Below are positions 42,406-51,803 of a stretch of DNA of 64,000 nucleotides, piece by piece; within the stretch, counting starts at the first letter, position 1, and each line of letters opens with the position of its first letter. The position numbers and the translations under genes are program-made. The stretch comes from Streptacidiphilus sp041262165. Its GTDB lineage: Bacteria > Actinomycetota > Actinomycetes > Streptomycetales > Streptomycetaceae. The notes below the pieces were generated by a model. The model saw only the letters and a list, made by a program, of their open reading frames with translations. It did not search any database and was not told the origin of the DNA. The stretch lies in contig NZ_JBGCBY010000014.1 of the NCBI RefSeq assembly GCF_041262165.1, forward strand, positions 62,001 to 126,000, written 5' to 3'.

Positions 42406-43449
42406 TCAGTGCGAGAGCGCGTAGTTGTAGAGGAAGAAGATCTTGCCGTCGAAGATGGGGCTGTAGCTGGTCCAGGAGTTCGGGCCGCCCTCGTCGAGGC
42501 CGCCGATCAGGCCGATGACACTACCCGTGTTCGTCCGGCTGTCGAGGTTGATCAGCCACGGGCTGCCCGAGGTCCCGCCGTAGTAGCCGTAGCAGAGAAA
42601 CGACATCTGGCTGTAGCCGGGAACCTTGCTGGTGTGGTTCCAGCAGGTGATCGCCTTGTCCGCCGGAGCCGAGCTGACCTTGGGGTAGCCGGTGACGCCG
42701 ACCCAGTTGTAGTAACTGGGGGTCCTGGTCAGGGTGTTGCCACCGGTGACGTTCTCCAGTTGGCGACCCTTGGCGTCCTTGGCGACCTTCGCGAACGCGT
42801 AGTCGTAGTTGATACCCGAGCCCGAGTTCGAGTAGTGGCCGTCCACGTAGACCTTCTGCACCCGCCAGATGCCGTACGGCTGGGTGCTCGCACCCGAGCG
42901 GTAGGCCGGCACGTAGGCCATGTTGCTGCTGGGGCGGCAGTGCGCCGCCATCATGATCAGGTTCTTGCCCGCGCTCCTGACCACGGAGGCGGTGCAGTAG
43001 TGGGTCCTCATGTCCTGACCGGCGTAGAAGATGATGCCGATGGAGGGCCGGCCGTTGTAGTACGAGCCGGCGATCGAGGAGTCGGCGGTCGCGACGTGCG
43101 GCGCCCTCGCGGTGCTTCCCGAGAACTTGGCATTGCCCCCGGCGGTCGTCGCGTCCTCGGGGGTCGCCGAGGCCATCCGCTCCGGCGTCCAGAACTGCTG
43201 CACGCTCGTGCTGTTCGCGCCCGAGGCCGTCGGCATGGAGACCACCCGGGGTGACACCGCGCCGGGTGCGCTCGGCGCGGGCGGAGGTGTGGACCTGGCT
43301 GCGGACACGGCCGAGGCCGTGCCCCCGGCTCCGATCAAGGCCGCAGGGGTGCCGGAAGCGAGGGCGGAGGGAGCGAAGGTGACCGCCAAGGTGCCCGCCA
43401 CACCGACCCCGGCCACGGCAGACCAGATCGCGATTCGTCTTGAGCGCAC
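42406..43449 (-). CDS. Secreted trypsin-like serine protease
   Basis: 347 residues from a GTG at 43449. A Sec signal peptide (RRIAIWSAVAGVGVAGTLAV, then APSALA) and a ~100-residue pro-region precede the chymotrypsin fold: His in IMMAAHCRP, Asp in NYDYAFAKV and Ser in GGTSGSPW. Cys pairs flank the His and the substrate pocket. It belongs to the V8/glutamyl-endopeptidase-like branch often secreted by Streptomyces. It is not preceded by an obvious regulator. Confidence 0.85.
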   Translation of the reverse strand: MRSRRIAIWSAVAGVGVAGTLAVTFAPSALASGTPAALIGAGGTASAVSAARSTPPPAPSAPGAVSPRVVSMPTASGANSTSVQQFWTPERMASATPEDATTAGGNAKFSGSTARAPHVATADSSIAGSYYNGRPSIGIIFYAGQDMRTHYCTASVVRSAGKNLIMMAAHCRPSSNMAYVPAYRSGASTQPYGIWRVQKVYVDGHYSNSGSGINYDYAFAKVAKDAKGRQLENVTGGNTLTRTPSYYNWVGVTGYPKVSSAPADKAITCWNHTSKVPGYSQMSFLCYGYYGGTSGSPWLINLDSRTNTGSVIGLIGGLDEGGPNSWTSYSPIFDGKIFFLYNYALSH

Positions 43450-43592
43450 GTCCCCACCCCACGATGTCCACAAGCCGAAACCGAAGCCCCCGCCGTCATA
43501 TGATCCATTGAATCTAGCAGTGAGCACACGAAGCTCACGCCCGTCTCCGCGCACCGACCGCACCGGAGCAGTAACGATGCGGTCACGGCGGG

Positions 43593-44750
43593 TCAACCGT
43601 GCAGACTCCAACTCACCGTGCTGGTCATCCTGGCGGCGCGAAACGACTCGTCCCTGAGCCAGGGCGTGGTGTCCCTGACGGTCGCACAGACGAGAGTCCA
43701 CTGACCGGGCGTCAGCTCCAGCCGTGCTGTGTCGAGGCTGTCCTCGCCGACCGCGGCGGCGGGCGCCGGGCGTCCGTCGACCTGCCAGGTCACCTCGATC
43801 CGGCGGGGGCCCACCAGCTGCACCGGCCGGACCCGCAGCATCGGACGCCCGTCCGCGGTGCCCGGCGCCGGATCGACCCGGTCGACCGGCCCCACCTGAC
43901 GGTAGATCGACTCGATGATCGCCTCGCGTGACGGCAGGTTGTAGACGCCACCGAGGGTCCTCATGATCGAGTCCCGGGTCGGCCGGTAGAGGCCGTTCGC
44001 ACTGAGGTAGGCACCGACCGCGCCGCCGCTCGGGTCGGTCGCGCCGAGCCAGCGCCACCACTTCTGCCGCTGTTCCCGCATGGTCGCCTCGTCGGCGGAG
44101 CCGAGGTTGGGGTACCCGGGTGCGTGCTCCGCGGGGGCGCCCGGCGCAGAGTCGTACTCGTCGCCCAGCCCGCCGACCGTGTGGCCCATCTCGTGCTGGA
44201 GGATCCGGGCCGCGTCCGGAGATCCCGCAGCCAGGGTCGTCGTCGCATCGCCGCCCTCGCCGCCGTAGGCGCTGGAGTTCGCGAGCGCGATCAGGTACTG
44301 CGGGCCGCCCGAACCGCCCGCCCGGCGACTCACAGCGTCGGCGTCGGCGCAGAGCAGTCGGGCGATGCCCTCGCAGCCGAAGTGCATGCCCAGGGGCGAG
44401 CCGGCGCGCAGGCCCGAGCGTGCGGAGACCACGTCCACCCGCCGTACGTCGAACAGGTGTTGGTAGGTGCGGAACGGCTCGACCGCCGTCAGCGCCTGCC
44501 AGACGGTCGCGGCCTCGGTCCGGTAGCGGGGGAGTTCGGCGGCGGTGTAGCCGTCGCCGAGGAGGACCAGGGTGATCCGCTTCGCCGGGTCGCCGTTGTC
44601 GACGAGCAGCACTCCCTCGGAGGCTCGCGCGGCGGCGTGCACGGTCGCCTGCTGCGGTGGTGCCAGCGCCAGACCGAGTGCCGCGAGGCACGCCGCCAGC
44701 ACGGTCGCGAGCAGCCTGCGGCGCGCGGGGACGCGGGCCGTCGGTCGCAT
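43593..44750 (-). CDS. Secreted M64 (IgA-peptidase-like) metallopeptidase
   Basis: 385 residues with a signal peptide (LLATVLAACLAALGLALA). ITLVLLGDGYTAAELPRYR and the zinc site HEMGHTVGGLGDEYD identify peptidase family M64. YPNLG and the region QRQKWWRWLG follow the active site, as in the family. A C-terminal beta domain (IEVTWQVDGRPAP) ends the protein. It is probably a general extracellular protease; the IgA link is only a family name. Confidence 0.85.
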   Translation of the reverse strand: MRPTARVPARRRLLATVLAACLAALGLALAPPQQATVHAAARASEGVLLVDNGDPAKRITLVLLGDGYTAAELPRYRTEAATVWQALTAVEPFRTYQHLFDVRRVDVVSARSGLRAGSPLGMHFGCEGIARLLCADADAVSRRAGGSGGPQYLIALANSSAYGGEGGDATTTLAAGSPDAARILQHEMGHTVGGLGDEYDSAPGAPAEHAPGYPNLGSADEATMREQRQKWWRWLGATDPSGGAVGAYLSANGLYRPTRDSIMRTLGGVYNLPSREAIIESIYRQVGPVDRVDPAPGTADGRPMLRVRPVQLVGPRRIEVTWQVDGRPAPAAAVGEDSLDTARLELTPGQWTLVCATVRDTTPWLRDESFRAARMTSTVSWSLHG

Positions 44751-44854
44751 GGGCGTACTCCTCCGCCGTTGGACATCACAGTCCGCGAAGGAGTACCCAG
44801 CGCGCCGTCATGACCATCCGTCACCCGGCGCGGCTTCACCCGTACGTGGCCGGT

Positions 44855-44886
44855 GGGGCCGGTGGCGGATGCCCGCCACCGGCCCC
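44855..44886 (-). terminator. Terminator of the bkd operon
   Basis: A perfect 14-bp stem, GGGGCCGGTGGCGG (44855-44868) with CCGCCACCGGCCCC (44873-44886), has an ATGC loop just past the E2 stop at 44894. Confidence 0.8.
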
Positions 44887-44893
44887 CGACCGG

Positions 44894-46291
44894 TCAGCCC
44901 CAGCTGATGAGGCGCTTGGGCTGCTCCAGGATCGCCGCCGTGTCGGCGAGGACCTTGGAGCCCAGCTCCCCGTCCACCATGCGGTGATCAAAGGACAGCG
45001 CCAGGGTGGTCACCAGGCGCGGTACGACCCGGCCCTTGTGGACCCAGGGCAGCTCCCTGACCTGGCCGAAGGCGAGGATCGCCGCTTCGCCCGGGTTGAG
45101 GATCGGGGTCCCCGAGTCGACGCCGAAGACGCCGACGTTGGTGATGGTGACCGTGCCGCCCTGCATGTCCGCCGGCGAGGTCTTCCCCTCACGGGCGGTG
45201 CCGATCAGTGAGGTCAGCGCATCCCCGAGCTCGGCGAGCGACTTGGCGCCCGCGTCCTTGATGTTGGGGACGAGCAGACCGCGCGGGGTGGCGGCGGCGA
45301 TGCCGAGGTTGACCCGGCGCTTGACCACGATCTCCTGTCCGGCCTCGTCCCAGCTGGCGTTGACCTCCGGGTGCCGGTGGATCGCGGTCAGCAGGGCCTT
45401 GGCGACCAGCAGCAGCGGGCTGACCCGGACGCCTGCCCCGAGCTCGCCGGTCTCCTTGAGCCTGCGCACCAGCTTCATCGTGCGGGTGACGTCGACCTGC
45501 ACCCACTCGGTGACGTGCGGGGCGGTGAAGGCGGAAGCCACCATGGCCTGCGCGGTCGCCTTGCGCACGCCCCGGACGGGGACGCGCAGGTCGCCGTCCG
45601 AGACGGTCACCGGCTCGGCGGGCGCGACGGCCGGAGCGGCCGGAGCGACGGCAGGGGCGGCGGCCGGAGCGGCGGTGCGGGCGTGCACGTCCTCGCGGGT
45701 GATGGTCCCGTTCGGGCCGGTGGGCGTGACCGTGTGGAGGTCGATGCCCAGGTCCTTGGCGAGCTTTCGGACCGGAGGCTTCGCCAGCGGACGCGCCAGC
45801 TCGGCGACCGGCGCGGCGGCCACGGGAGCGGCGGCCACGGGAGCCGGCGGTGCTGCCGCCAGCGGTGCGGCCACCGGCGCGGCGGCGGTCGGCGGCGTCA
45901 GCGCCACCTTGCGCGCGCGGCGCTTGGCTGCGCCCGTGCGCGGCCCGTACCCCACCAGCACCTCGCGGCGCTCGGGCTCGGGCTCGGACACCGCGGCGGC
46001 CTCGGCATCCGGCTCCGCCCCGGCCGGGGCCGACCCCGTGACGGCCACGCTGATGATCACCTGTCCGACATCGACGGTGACGCCCTCGGTGAAGAACAGC
46101 TCCCGGACCACCCCGTCGAAGGGGATCGGCAGCTCCACCGCCGCCTTGGCGGTCTCCACCTCGCAGACGACCTGCCCGTCCGTGACGGTGTCGCCCGGCT
46201 GGACGTACCACTTGAGGATCTCGGCCTCGGTGAGTCCCTCGCCCACGTCGGGCATCTTGAACTGGCGAACTGACTCAACTGCAGTGCTCAT
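44894..46291 (-). CDS. bkdC: 2-oxoacid dehydrogenase E2 (branched-chain dihydrolipoyl acyltransferase)
   Basis: 465 residues from the ATG at 46291. The lipoyl domain (10-85) has the lipoyl-lysine in VETAKAAVELP. An Ala/Pro-rich linker leads to a peripheral subunit-binding domain (VRKLAKDLGIDLHTVTPTG) and the catalytic domain with SFDHRMVDG, holding the active His. Organised with E1alpha and E1beta genes without E3, as in streptomycete branched-chain 2-oxoacid dehydrogenase operons. These supply branched acyl-CoA primers for fatty acids and polyketides. Pyruvate dehydrogenase activity is less likely given the neighbours. Confidence 0.9.
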   Translation of the reverse strand: MSTAVESVRQFKMPDVGEGLTEAEILKWYVQPGDTVTDGQVVCEVETAKAAVELPIPFDGVVRELFFTEGVTVDVGQVIISVAVTGSAPAGAEPDAEAAAVSEPEPERREVLVGYGPRTGAAKRRARKVALTPPTAAAPVAAPLAAAPPAPVAAAPVAAAPVAELARPLAKPPVRKLAKDLGIDLHTVTPTGPNGTITREDVHARTAAPAAAPAVAPAAPAVAPAEPVTVSDGDLRVPVRGVRKATAQAMVASAFTAPHVTEWVQVDVTRTMKLVRRLKETGELGAGVRVSPLLLVAKALLTAIHRHPEVNASWDEAGQEIVVKRRVNLGIAAATPRGLLVPNIKDAGAKSLAELGDALTSLIGTAREGKTSPADMQGGTVTITNVGVFGVDSGTPILNPGEAAILAFGQVRELPWVHKGRVVPRLVTTLALSFDHRMVDGELGSKVLADTAAILEQPKRLISWG

Positions 46292-46386
46292 GCGTGCCCC
46301 TCGCTTCGCTCGCGGCGGCCTTCGCCCGGGGCGCACCTTCTTTTGATTCCCTCGCTACGCTCGCTCATGACGTCTCCTTCAACCCC

Positions 46387-47370
46387 TCAGAAGGCCATAG
46401 CGCGGTCGACAGCGTCGAGCACCCGGTCCAGGTCGGGCAGGAAGGTGTCCTCCACCCGCGACGGCGGGTAGGGCGCGAAGTAGCCGCCGACGCGCAGCAC
46501 CGGCGCCTCCAGCGAGTAGAAGCAGCGCTCGGTGATCCGTGCCGCGAGCTCCGCTCCCATGCCCAGGAACACCGGCGCCTCGTGCACCACCACGGCCCGC
46601 CCGGTGCGCCTGACCGACTCCGCCAGGGTGTCGAAGTCGACCGGAGAGAGCGAGCGCAGGTCCACGACCTCCAGGTTAAGGCCGTCCTCCGCCGCCGCGG
46701 CGGCGGCCTCCAGGCAGACCTTCACCATCGGGCCGTAGGCGATCAGCGTCAGGTCCCGCCCGGGGCGGGCGACCCGCGCCTCGTGCAGAGGCATCTCGGG
46801 GGCGCCGGTCGGGTCCAGCACAGCCTTGTCCCAGTAGCGCCGCTTGGGCTCCAGGAAGATCACCGGGTCGTCCGAGGCGATGGACTGGCGCAGCATCCAG
46901 TGCGCGTCCACCGGGTTGGACGGGGAGACGACCTTGAGCCCGGCGGTGTGCGCGAAGTACGCCTCGTGGGACTCGCTGTGGTGCTCCACCGCGCCGATGC
47001 CGCCCGCGTAGGGGATGCGGATGGTGACCGGGAGCTTGATGTTGCCCAGGGCGCGGGCGTGCATCTTGGCGAGCTGGGTGACGATCTGGTCGAACGCCGG
47101 GTACACGAAACCGTCGAACTGGATCTCGACGACCGGCCGGTACCCGCGCAGGGCCAGGCCGATCGCGGTGCCGACGATGCCGGACTCGGCCAGCGGGGTG
47201 TCGATGACCCGCTCGTCGCCGAAGTCCTTGTGCAGGCCGTCGGTGACCCGGAAGACGCCGCCCAGGCGGCCCACGTCCTCGCCCATGACCAGGGTCTTGG
47301 GGTTCTCGTCCATGGAGCGGCGCAGCGCCTCGTTGAGCGCCTTGACCATGGTGAACTGCTCGGCTGCCAT
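46387..47370 (-). CDS. bkdB: 2-oxoacid dehydrogenase E1 beta subunit
   Basis: 327 residues; its ATG overlaps the E1alpha stop by one base (TGATG). KTLVMGEDVGRLGGVFRVT and DTPLAESGIVGTAIGLALRG match transketolase-pyrimidine domains of E1beta; RYWDKAVL and VDLRSLSPVDFDTL follow in the C-terminal domain. With E1alpha it decarboxylates branched-chain 2-oxoacids using thiamine diphosphate. Confidence 0.93.
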   Translation of the reverse strand: MAAEQFTMVKALNEALRRSMDENPKTLVMGEDVGRLGGVFRVTDGLHKDFGDERVIDTPLAESGIVGTAIGLALRGYRPVVEIQFDGFVYPAFDQIVTQLAKMHARALGNIKLPVTIRIPYAGGIGAVEHHSESHEAYFAHTAGLKVVSPSNPVDAHWMLRQSIASDDPVIFLEPKRRYWDKAVLDPTGAPEMPLHEARVARPGRDLTLIAYGPMVKVCLEAAAAAAEDGLNLEVVDLRSLSPVDFDTLAESVRRTGRAVVVHEAPVFLGMGAELAARITERCFYSLEAPVLRVGGYFAPYPPSRVEDTFLPDLDRVLDAVDRAMAF

Positions 47371-48518
47371 CAGTTCTCGTCCCCTTCTGCCTCTGCGAAC
47401 GACGCCGCATAGGCCAGATACCCCGCGCGTTCCTCGTCCACCAGGGCGTGGCCCTCGGCGTACACGTTCTCGAAGATCGACGACGGATCGGGGTCCGGCA
47501 TGGTCCGTACGCCCTCGCGGACGCGGCGGGCCAGCTGCTCGCTCTCCGCCTCGACGGCGTCAAGGAACTCGGTGTCCGCCCAGCCCTCGCGCACCAGGTA
47601 CGCCTTGAGCCGCTCGATGGGGTCCTTGAGCTTCCAGGACTCCAGCTCCTCCGCGATGCGGTAGCGGCTGGGGTCGTCGGAGGTGGTGTGCGCGCCCATC
47701 CGGTAGGTGAAGGCCTCGATCAGCATCGGGCCCTCGCCGTTGCGGGCCCGGTCCAGAGCCGCGCGGGTGACCGCGAGGCAGGCCAGCACGTCGTTGCCGT
47801 CCACCCGGACGCCGGGGAAGCCGAAGCCGGAGGCGCGCCGGTACAGCGGCACCCTGGTCTGCTTCTCGGTCGGCTCGGAGATCGCCCACTGGTTGTTCTG
47901 GCAGAAGAACACGACCGGGGCGTTGTACACGGAGGCGAAGGTGAATGCCTCGGCCACGTCGCCCTGGCTGGAGGCGCCGTCCCCGAAGTACGCGATCACC
48001 GCGTCGTCGCTGCCGTCCTTGGTGATACCCATCGCGTAGCCGGTGGCGTGCAGCGTCTGCGAGCCGATGACGATGGTGTAGAGGTGGAAGTTCTTCTCGT
48101 TGGGGTCCCAGCCGCCGTGGTTCACGCCGCGGAACATGCCCAGCAGGTTGAGCGGGTCCACGCCCTTGCACCAGGCGACGCCGTGCTCGCGGTAGGTGGG
48201 GAAGGCGTAGTCGCCGGGGCGCATCGCGCGGCCCGAGCCGACCTGGGCGGCCTCCTGGCCGAGCAACGACGCCCACAGGCCCAGCTCGCCCTGGCGCTGC
48301 AGCGAGGTGGCCTCACCGTCGAAACGACGGACCAGCACCAGGTCACGGTAGATGGAGCGCAGCTCCTCCGGAGTGGTCTCCAGTGAGTAGCTGGGGTGTT
48401 CGACTCGTTCCCCCTCGGGGGTGAGCAGCTGCACCAGCTCCGGTGGGCCCGTCTCTACAGGGCTACCGTGGTCGCCGGGGGCAGCTGTAAGTGCCCCCGT
48501 CGTGCTGTCGACGGTCAC
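47370..48518 (-). CDS. bkdA: 2-oxoacid dehydrogenase E1 alpha subunit
   Basis: 382 residues from the GTG at 48518. Another GTG six bases upstream (48524) directly abuts GAGGA and so is badly spaced; the inner one has a 6-base spacing. The ThDP-binding motif GDGASSQGDVAEAFTFA...NNQWAIS is clear, as is the regulatory-type loop YRMGAHTTSDDPSRYR. It is first in the E1alpha-E1beta-E2 operon. Confidence 0.93.
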   Translation of the reverse strand: MTVDSTTGALTAAPGDHGSPVETGPPELVQLLTPEGERVEHPSYSLETTPEELRSIYRDLVLVRRFDGEATSLQRQGELGLWASLLGQEAAQVGSGRAMRPGDYAFPTYREHGVAWCKGVDPLNLLGMFRGVNHGGWDPNEKNFHLYTIVIGSQTLHATGYAMGITKDGSDDAVIAYFGDGASSQGDVAEAFTFASVYNAPVVFFCQNNQWAISEPTEKQTRVPLYRRASGFGFPGVRVDGNDVLACLAVTRAALDRARNGEGPMLIEAFTYRMGAHTTSDDPSRYRIAEELESWKLKDPIERLKAYLVREGWADTEFLDAVEAESEQLARRVREGVRTMPDPDPSSIFENVYAEGHALVDEERAGYLAYAASFAEAEGDEN

Positions 48519-48867
48519 GTTCACTCCTCGGTCTCTCCGGCCTCCGGGGTTTCCGGCAACCGGTCCGGTCGCCGTCTCCGTTCACTGCGCGGGGTATGCG
48601 CGGGGTGCGGGACCGGCGGTAGGTGTGCCCTGATCCTGCAGGAGAACGTTACAGAGCGGAAGGGCTTACCGCTTCTGTCGTAGGACGTCCACGTACCCCA
48701 TTCCATCGTAAATATGGACACAACCAGGCATTACGCCGCGCATTCGGGCGGTTCGCGGCAGCGAAATCGACATTGGCGCGGGCATGACTAATCGCGACTG
48801 GGATGCCCGCGGTGGAGGCTGATCAGACTGCACCTGTCCCAGCAGTAACAGCAGTAACATCAGTTTC
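48519..48867. promoter_or_regulatory. Divergent region between bkdA and the APH-like gene
   Basis: 349 bases without a supported gene. An A/T-rich patch around 48700-48735 (CATCGTAAATATGGACACAA) stands out and is the likeliest promoter site for bkdA on the minus strand. No Lrp-type regulator gene is adjacent. Confidence 0.35.
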
Positions 48868-49935
48868 GTGACGCGGGGTCAGACGCACTCTCAGACACCC
48901 TCGGGGCTGCTCGACAGGGTGCACGGCATCCCGGCCACGGGCGTGCTGCGCCGCTACGACCTCCCCGACCCCGTCGACGCGCAGACGCTGCACCGGGTCG
49001 AGCAAGGCCTGCTCAACCGGGGGCTGCGGGTCAGCGGCCCGCACGGCACCTACTTCCTCAAGCAGTACCTGGACGACGCCGGCCACGCCACAGGATCCGC
49101 CATCGCCGCCCAGCACCGGGCCATAGCCGCCCTGCGCGACCGCGGCCTGCCGACGGCGCCGCCGCTGGCCGCCCGCGACGGGCGCACGTTCGTCCTGCTG
49201 CGCGGGCGCCGCTACGCCCTCTTCCCGTGGATCAAGGGCGAGCACCGAACCGGACGTTCGCTGGACCACGAGCAGTGCGCCGCACTCGGCACGCTGCTGG
49301 GTCGCGTCCACACCGCCCTCGCCGAGATCCAGCCGCCCGTCTCCCAACCCGCCGCCGTGCCCAGCGCCGACCCGGCCGACACCGAGCGCACCATCAGCGA
49401 ACTGCTGGACCGGGCCCGTCGCCGCCTCCCGCAGGAGCCCTTCGACGCCCTGGCCAGAGAGCGCCTGCGGCAGCGCCGCGAACTGCTGGCCGCCCACGGG
49501 CACCGCCGTCCTCAGCCGGAGGCCGCCCCGCCGACGGGATGGGTGCACGGCGACTTCCACCCGCTGAACCTGCTGTACCGGGATCGGACCCCGGTGGCCG
49601 TCCTCGACTGGGACCGGCTCGGACTCCGGCCCCGGACCGAGGAGGCGGTGCGCGCCGCGACTCTCTTCTTCCACCATGCCGAGACCGGCGTGCTCGACCT
49701 GCCCAGGCTGCGGCAGTACGCGCGCGCCTACCGCGACGCGTCGGGGAGCAGCGCGGAGCAGGTCGCCGCCGGCGTGCACCGGGTGTGGTGGGAACGGCTC
49801 AACGACTTCTGGATGCTGCGCTGGCGCTACCAGCGCCGGGACGTGCGGGCGGACCCGCTGTTCCCGGCGGCGGCGGCGCAGCTGGTGTGGTGGTGCGAGG
49901 AGTACGAGCAGGTGCTGGACGCCTACGTGAACTGA
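48868..49935 (+). CDS. Aminoglycoside-phosphotransferase/homoserine-kinase-like protein
   Basis: 355 residues from a GTG. The protein-kinase-like fold is marked by WVHGDFHPLNLLY (Brenner motif, catalytic Asp) and AVLDWDRLGLRPRTEE (metal-binding Asp); YFLKQYL holds the likely ATP-binding Lys. Such proteins in actinobacteria are mostly uncharacterised small-molecule kinases. Genuine drug resistance is not implied. Confidence 0.8.
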   Translation: MTRGQTHSQTPSGLLDRVHGIPATGVLRRYDLPDPVDAQTLHRVEQGLLNRGLRVSGPHGTYFLKQYLDDAGHATGSAIAAQHRAIAALRDRGLPTAPPLAARDGRTFVLLRGRRYALFPWIKGEHRTGRSLDHEQCAALGTLLGRVHTALAEIQPPVSQPAAVPSADPADTERTISELLDRARRRLPQEPFDALARERLRQRRELLAAHGHRRPQPEAAPPTGWVHGDFHPLNLLYRDRTPVAVLDWDRLGLRPRTEEAVRAATLFFHHAETGVLDLPRLRQYARAYRDASGSSAEQVAAGVHRVWWERLNDFWMLRWRYQRRDVRADPLFPAAAAQLVWWCEEYEQVLDAYVN

Positions 49936-49942
49936 CGCGGGG

Positions 49943-51607
49943 TCAGGTGGTCCCGGCCTTGGTAGCGGTGGAGGTCGGCGTACCGCCGCCGGTGCTCCCT
50001 GCCGCATTCCCCCCGCCCGGGCTCGCCGAACTGCTCGGACCCCCGCTCGCCGAAGCCGAGGCGCTGGCCGAGGCCGAGGCGCTGGCCGACGGTGTCGGGC
50101 TGGCGGTCGGCGTCTCCCGGGTGCGCGTCGCGGTCGGCGTGCTGCTCTGCGTCTGCTGGGTCGGCGGCACGCTGGTCTGCGCGCTCTGCGAAGGACTGGC
50201 CGAGGGCGTGGGCGAACCTGTGGTCGACGTGTCCGATGGCTGCACCGAGTTCGAACTGGAGACCGATGTGCCCGGCCCCGGGTTGCTGCCGCTGCCGCCG
50301 TTCATGGCCAGTGACACGCCGACGGCGATGGCCGCGATGGCGACCAGTACCGCGATCACCGCGAAGAGGGCGCGCCGGTTGCCGCCCCGACCCTCCTCGT
50401 CGTCGCCGTAGGGCTGCTGGTACGCGGGCGGACGGGGGCCGCCCGCGTTCGGTGGGATCGGGGTGCCCACGGTCGGGTTCATCCCGCCGCCGACCACGGT
50501 CGGGGTCATCATCGCCGCGGCGGCGGCACCGGCCGCGGCGCTGGGCAGCAGTTCGGTGGGCCCCGTGGCCTGGTGCATGGTGCGCAGCGCGTGCTGCAGG
50601 TGGGCCCGGAACTCGTCGGCGCTCTGGAAGCGGTCGTCCGGGTCCTTCGCCAGAGAGCGCAGCACCAGCGCGTCCAGGCCGGCCGGCACCCGCGAGTTGG
50701 CCTGCGAGGGCGGTACCGGCATGTCCTGGACGTGCTGGTACACCACCGACAGGGGAGTGTCCCCGGTGAACGGCGGGCGCAGCGTCAGCAGCTCGTAGAG
50801 CATGCAGCCGGTGGCGTAGAGGTCGGAGCGGTGGTCGACGGGCCTGCCGAGGGCCTGCTCCGGGGAGAGGTACTGGGGCGTGCCCATGACCATGCCGGTC
50901 TGCGTCATGGTGCTGGTCGCACCGGTCAGGGCGCGGGCGATGCCGAAGTCCATCACCTTCACCGCGCCGGCGTTGGTGATGATCACGTTGGCGGGCTTGA
51001 TGTCGCGGTGGACGATTCCGTGACGGTGGCTGTAGGCCAGCGCCTCCAGGATCCCGGCAGTGATGATCAGTGCCTGGTCGACCGGCGGCGGCTCGTCGCC
51101 CTGCAGCAGTTCGCGGACCGTGTGGCCCTCGACCAGTTCCATGACGATGTAGGGAACGGTCTCGCCGGCGTGCGCCTCCTCGCCGGTGTCGTACACGGCG
51201 ACGACGGCGTGGTGGTTCAGCGAGGCGACCGAGTGGGCCTCGCGGGTGAACCGGATCCGGGCGGTGGCGTCCTCGGCCAGCTCCTGGCGTAGCACCTTGA
51301 TCGCGACGGTGCGGCCCAGCCGTACGTCCCTGGCGGCGAAGACCTCGGCCATGCCGCCCCGGCCGAGCCGGTGGGTGAGGCGGTAGCGACCCTCGCCGAA
51401 GTAGCTGAGACCGCTGGTGGAGGTGACCGACGGCTCCTCCGGCGGCGGGTACTGACTTCCGTACGCGGAGGTCACATCATGGGAACCGGCGGCGGATCCG
51501 CCACCCGCAGGTCCGCCGATCCACTGGCCGCCCACCGTGGGGTTGCCGTCCACGGGCGTGCCGGGCTGCGCGCCGTCCCAGCCGTCGGCATGCTCGTTGT
51601 CTGCCAT
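49943..51607 (-). CDS. Membrane Ser/Thr protein kinase (PknB-like, first)
   Basis: 554 residues from the ATG at 51607. The kinase domain spans about 75-340: GRGGMAEVFAARD, AIKVL with the catalytic Lys, HRDIKPANV and VMDFGIARAL. A transmembrane helix (ALFAVIAVLVAIAAIAVGVSL) follows at about 425-450. The extracytoplasmic tail is low-complexity Ser/Thr/Ala (SASASASASAS run) without PASTA repeats. It is adjacent to a second kinase of the same design. Confidence 0.93.
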   Translation of the reverse strand: MADNEHADGWDGAQPGTPVDGNPTVGGQWIGGPAGGGSAAGSHDVTSAYGSQYPPPEEPSVTSTSGLSYFGEGRYRLTHRLGRGGMAEVFAARDVRLGRTVAIKVLRQELAEDATARIRFTREAHSVASLNHHAVVAVYDTGEEAHAGETVPYIVMELVEGHTVRELLQGDEPPPVDQALIITAGILEALAYSHRHGIVHRDIKPANVIITNAGAVKVMDFGIARALTGATSTMTQTGMVMGTPQYLSPEQALGRPVDHRSDLYATGCMLYELLTLRPPFTGDTPLSVVYQHVQDMPVPPSQANSRVPAGLDALVLRSLAKDPDDRFQSADEFRAHLQHALRTMHQATGPTELLPSAAAGAAAAAMMTPTVVGGGMNPTVGTPIPPNAGGPRPPAYQQPYGDDEEGRGGNRRALFAVIAVLVAIAAIAVGVSLAMNGGSGSNPGPGTSVSSSNSVQPSDTSTTGSPTPSASPSQSAQTSVPPTQQTQSSTPTATRTRETPTASPTPSASASASASASASASGGPSSSASPGGGNAAGSTGGGTPTSTATKAGTT

Positions 51608-51803
51608 TACTCTCCGCCGTCGGTTTTCGCTTGTGCACCGCGCCCGCATCCTGCCCGGGCCCGGACGTGTACCCGGTCTCACCCGGTCGATGACTCTCCG
51701 CGCACGGCGCGCCGACCGGGGAACGCCCCGCACGTGCACGCTACCGGTTTCCCGGCCCGCACGTGCCCGCCGATCACTGCGTGGCCGTAACTCGGGTCTC
51801 CGC

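Noticed and set aside
41011..43254. 747-codon plus-strand frame opposite the MFS and protease genes
   Set aside because: Antisense shadow; catalytic motifs are on the minus strand.
48868..49935. Aminoglycoside resistance gene
   Set aside because: The fold is APH-like, but such proteins are common in actinobacteria and there is no resistance context.
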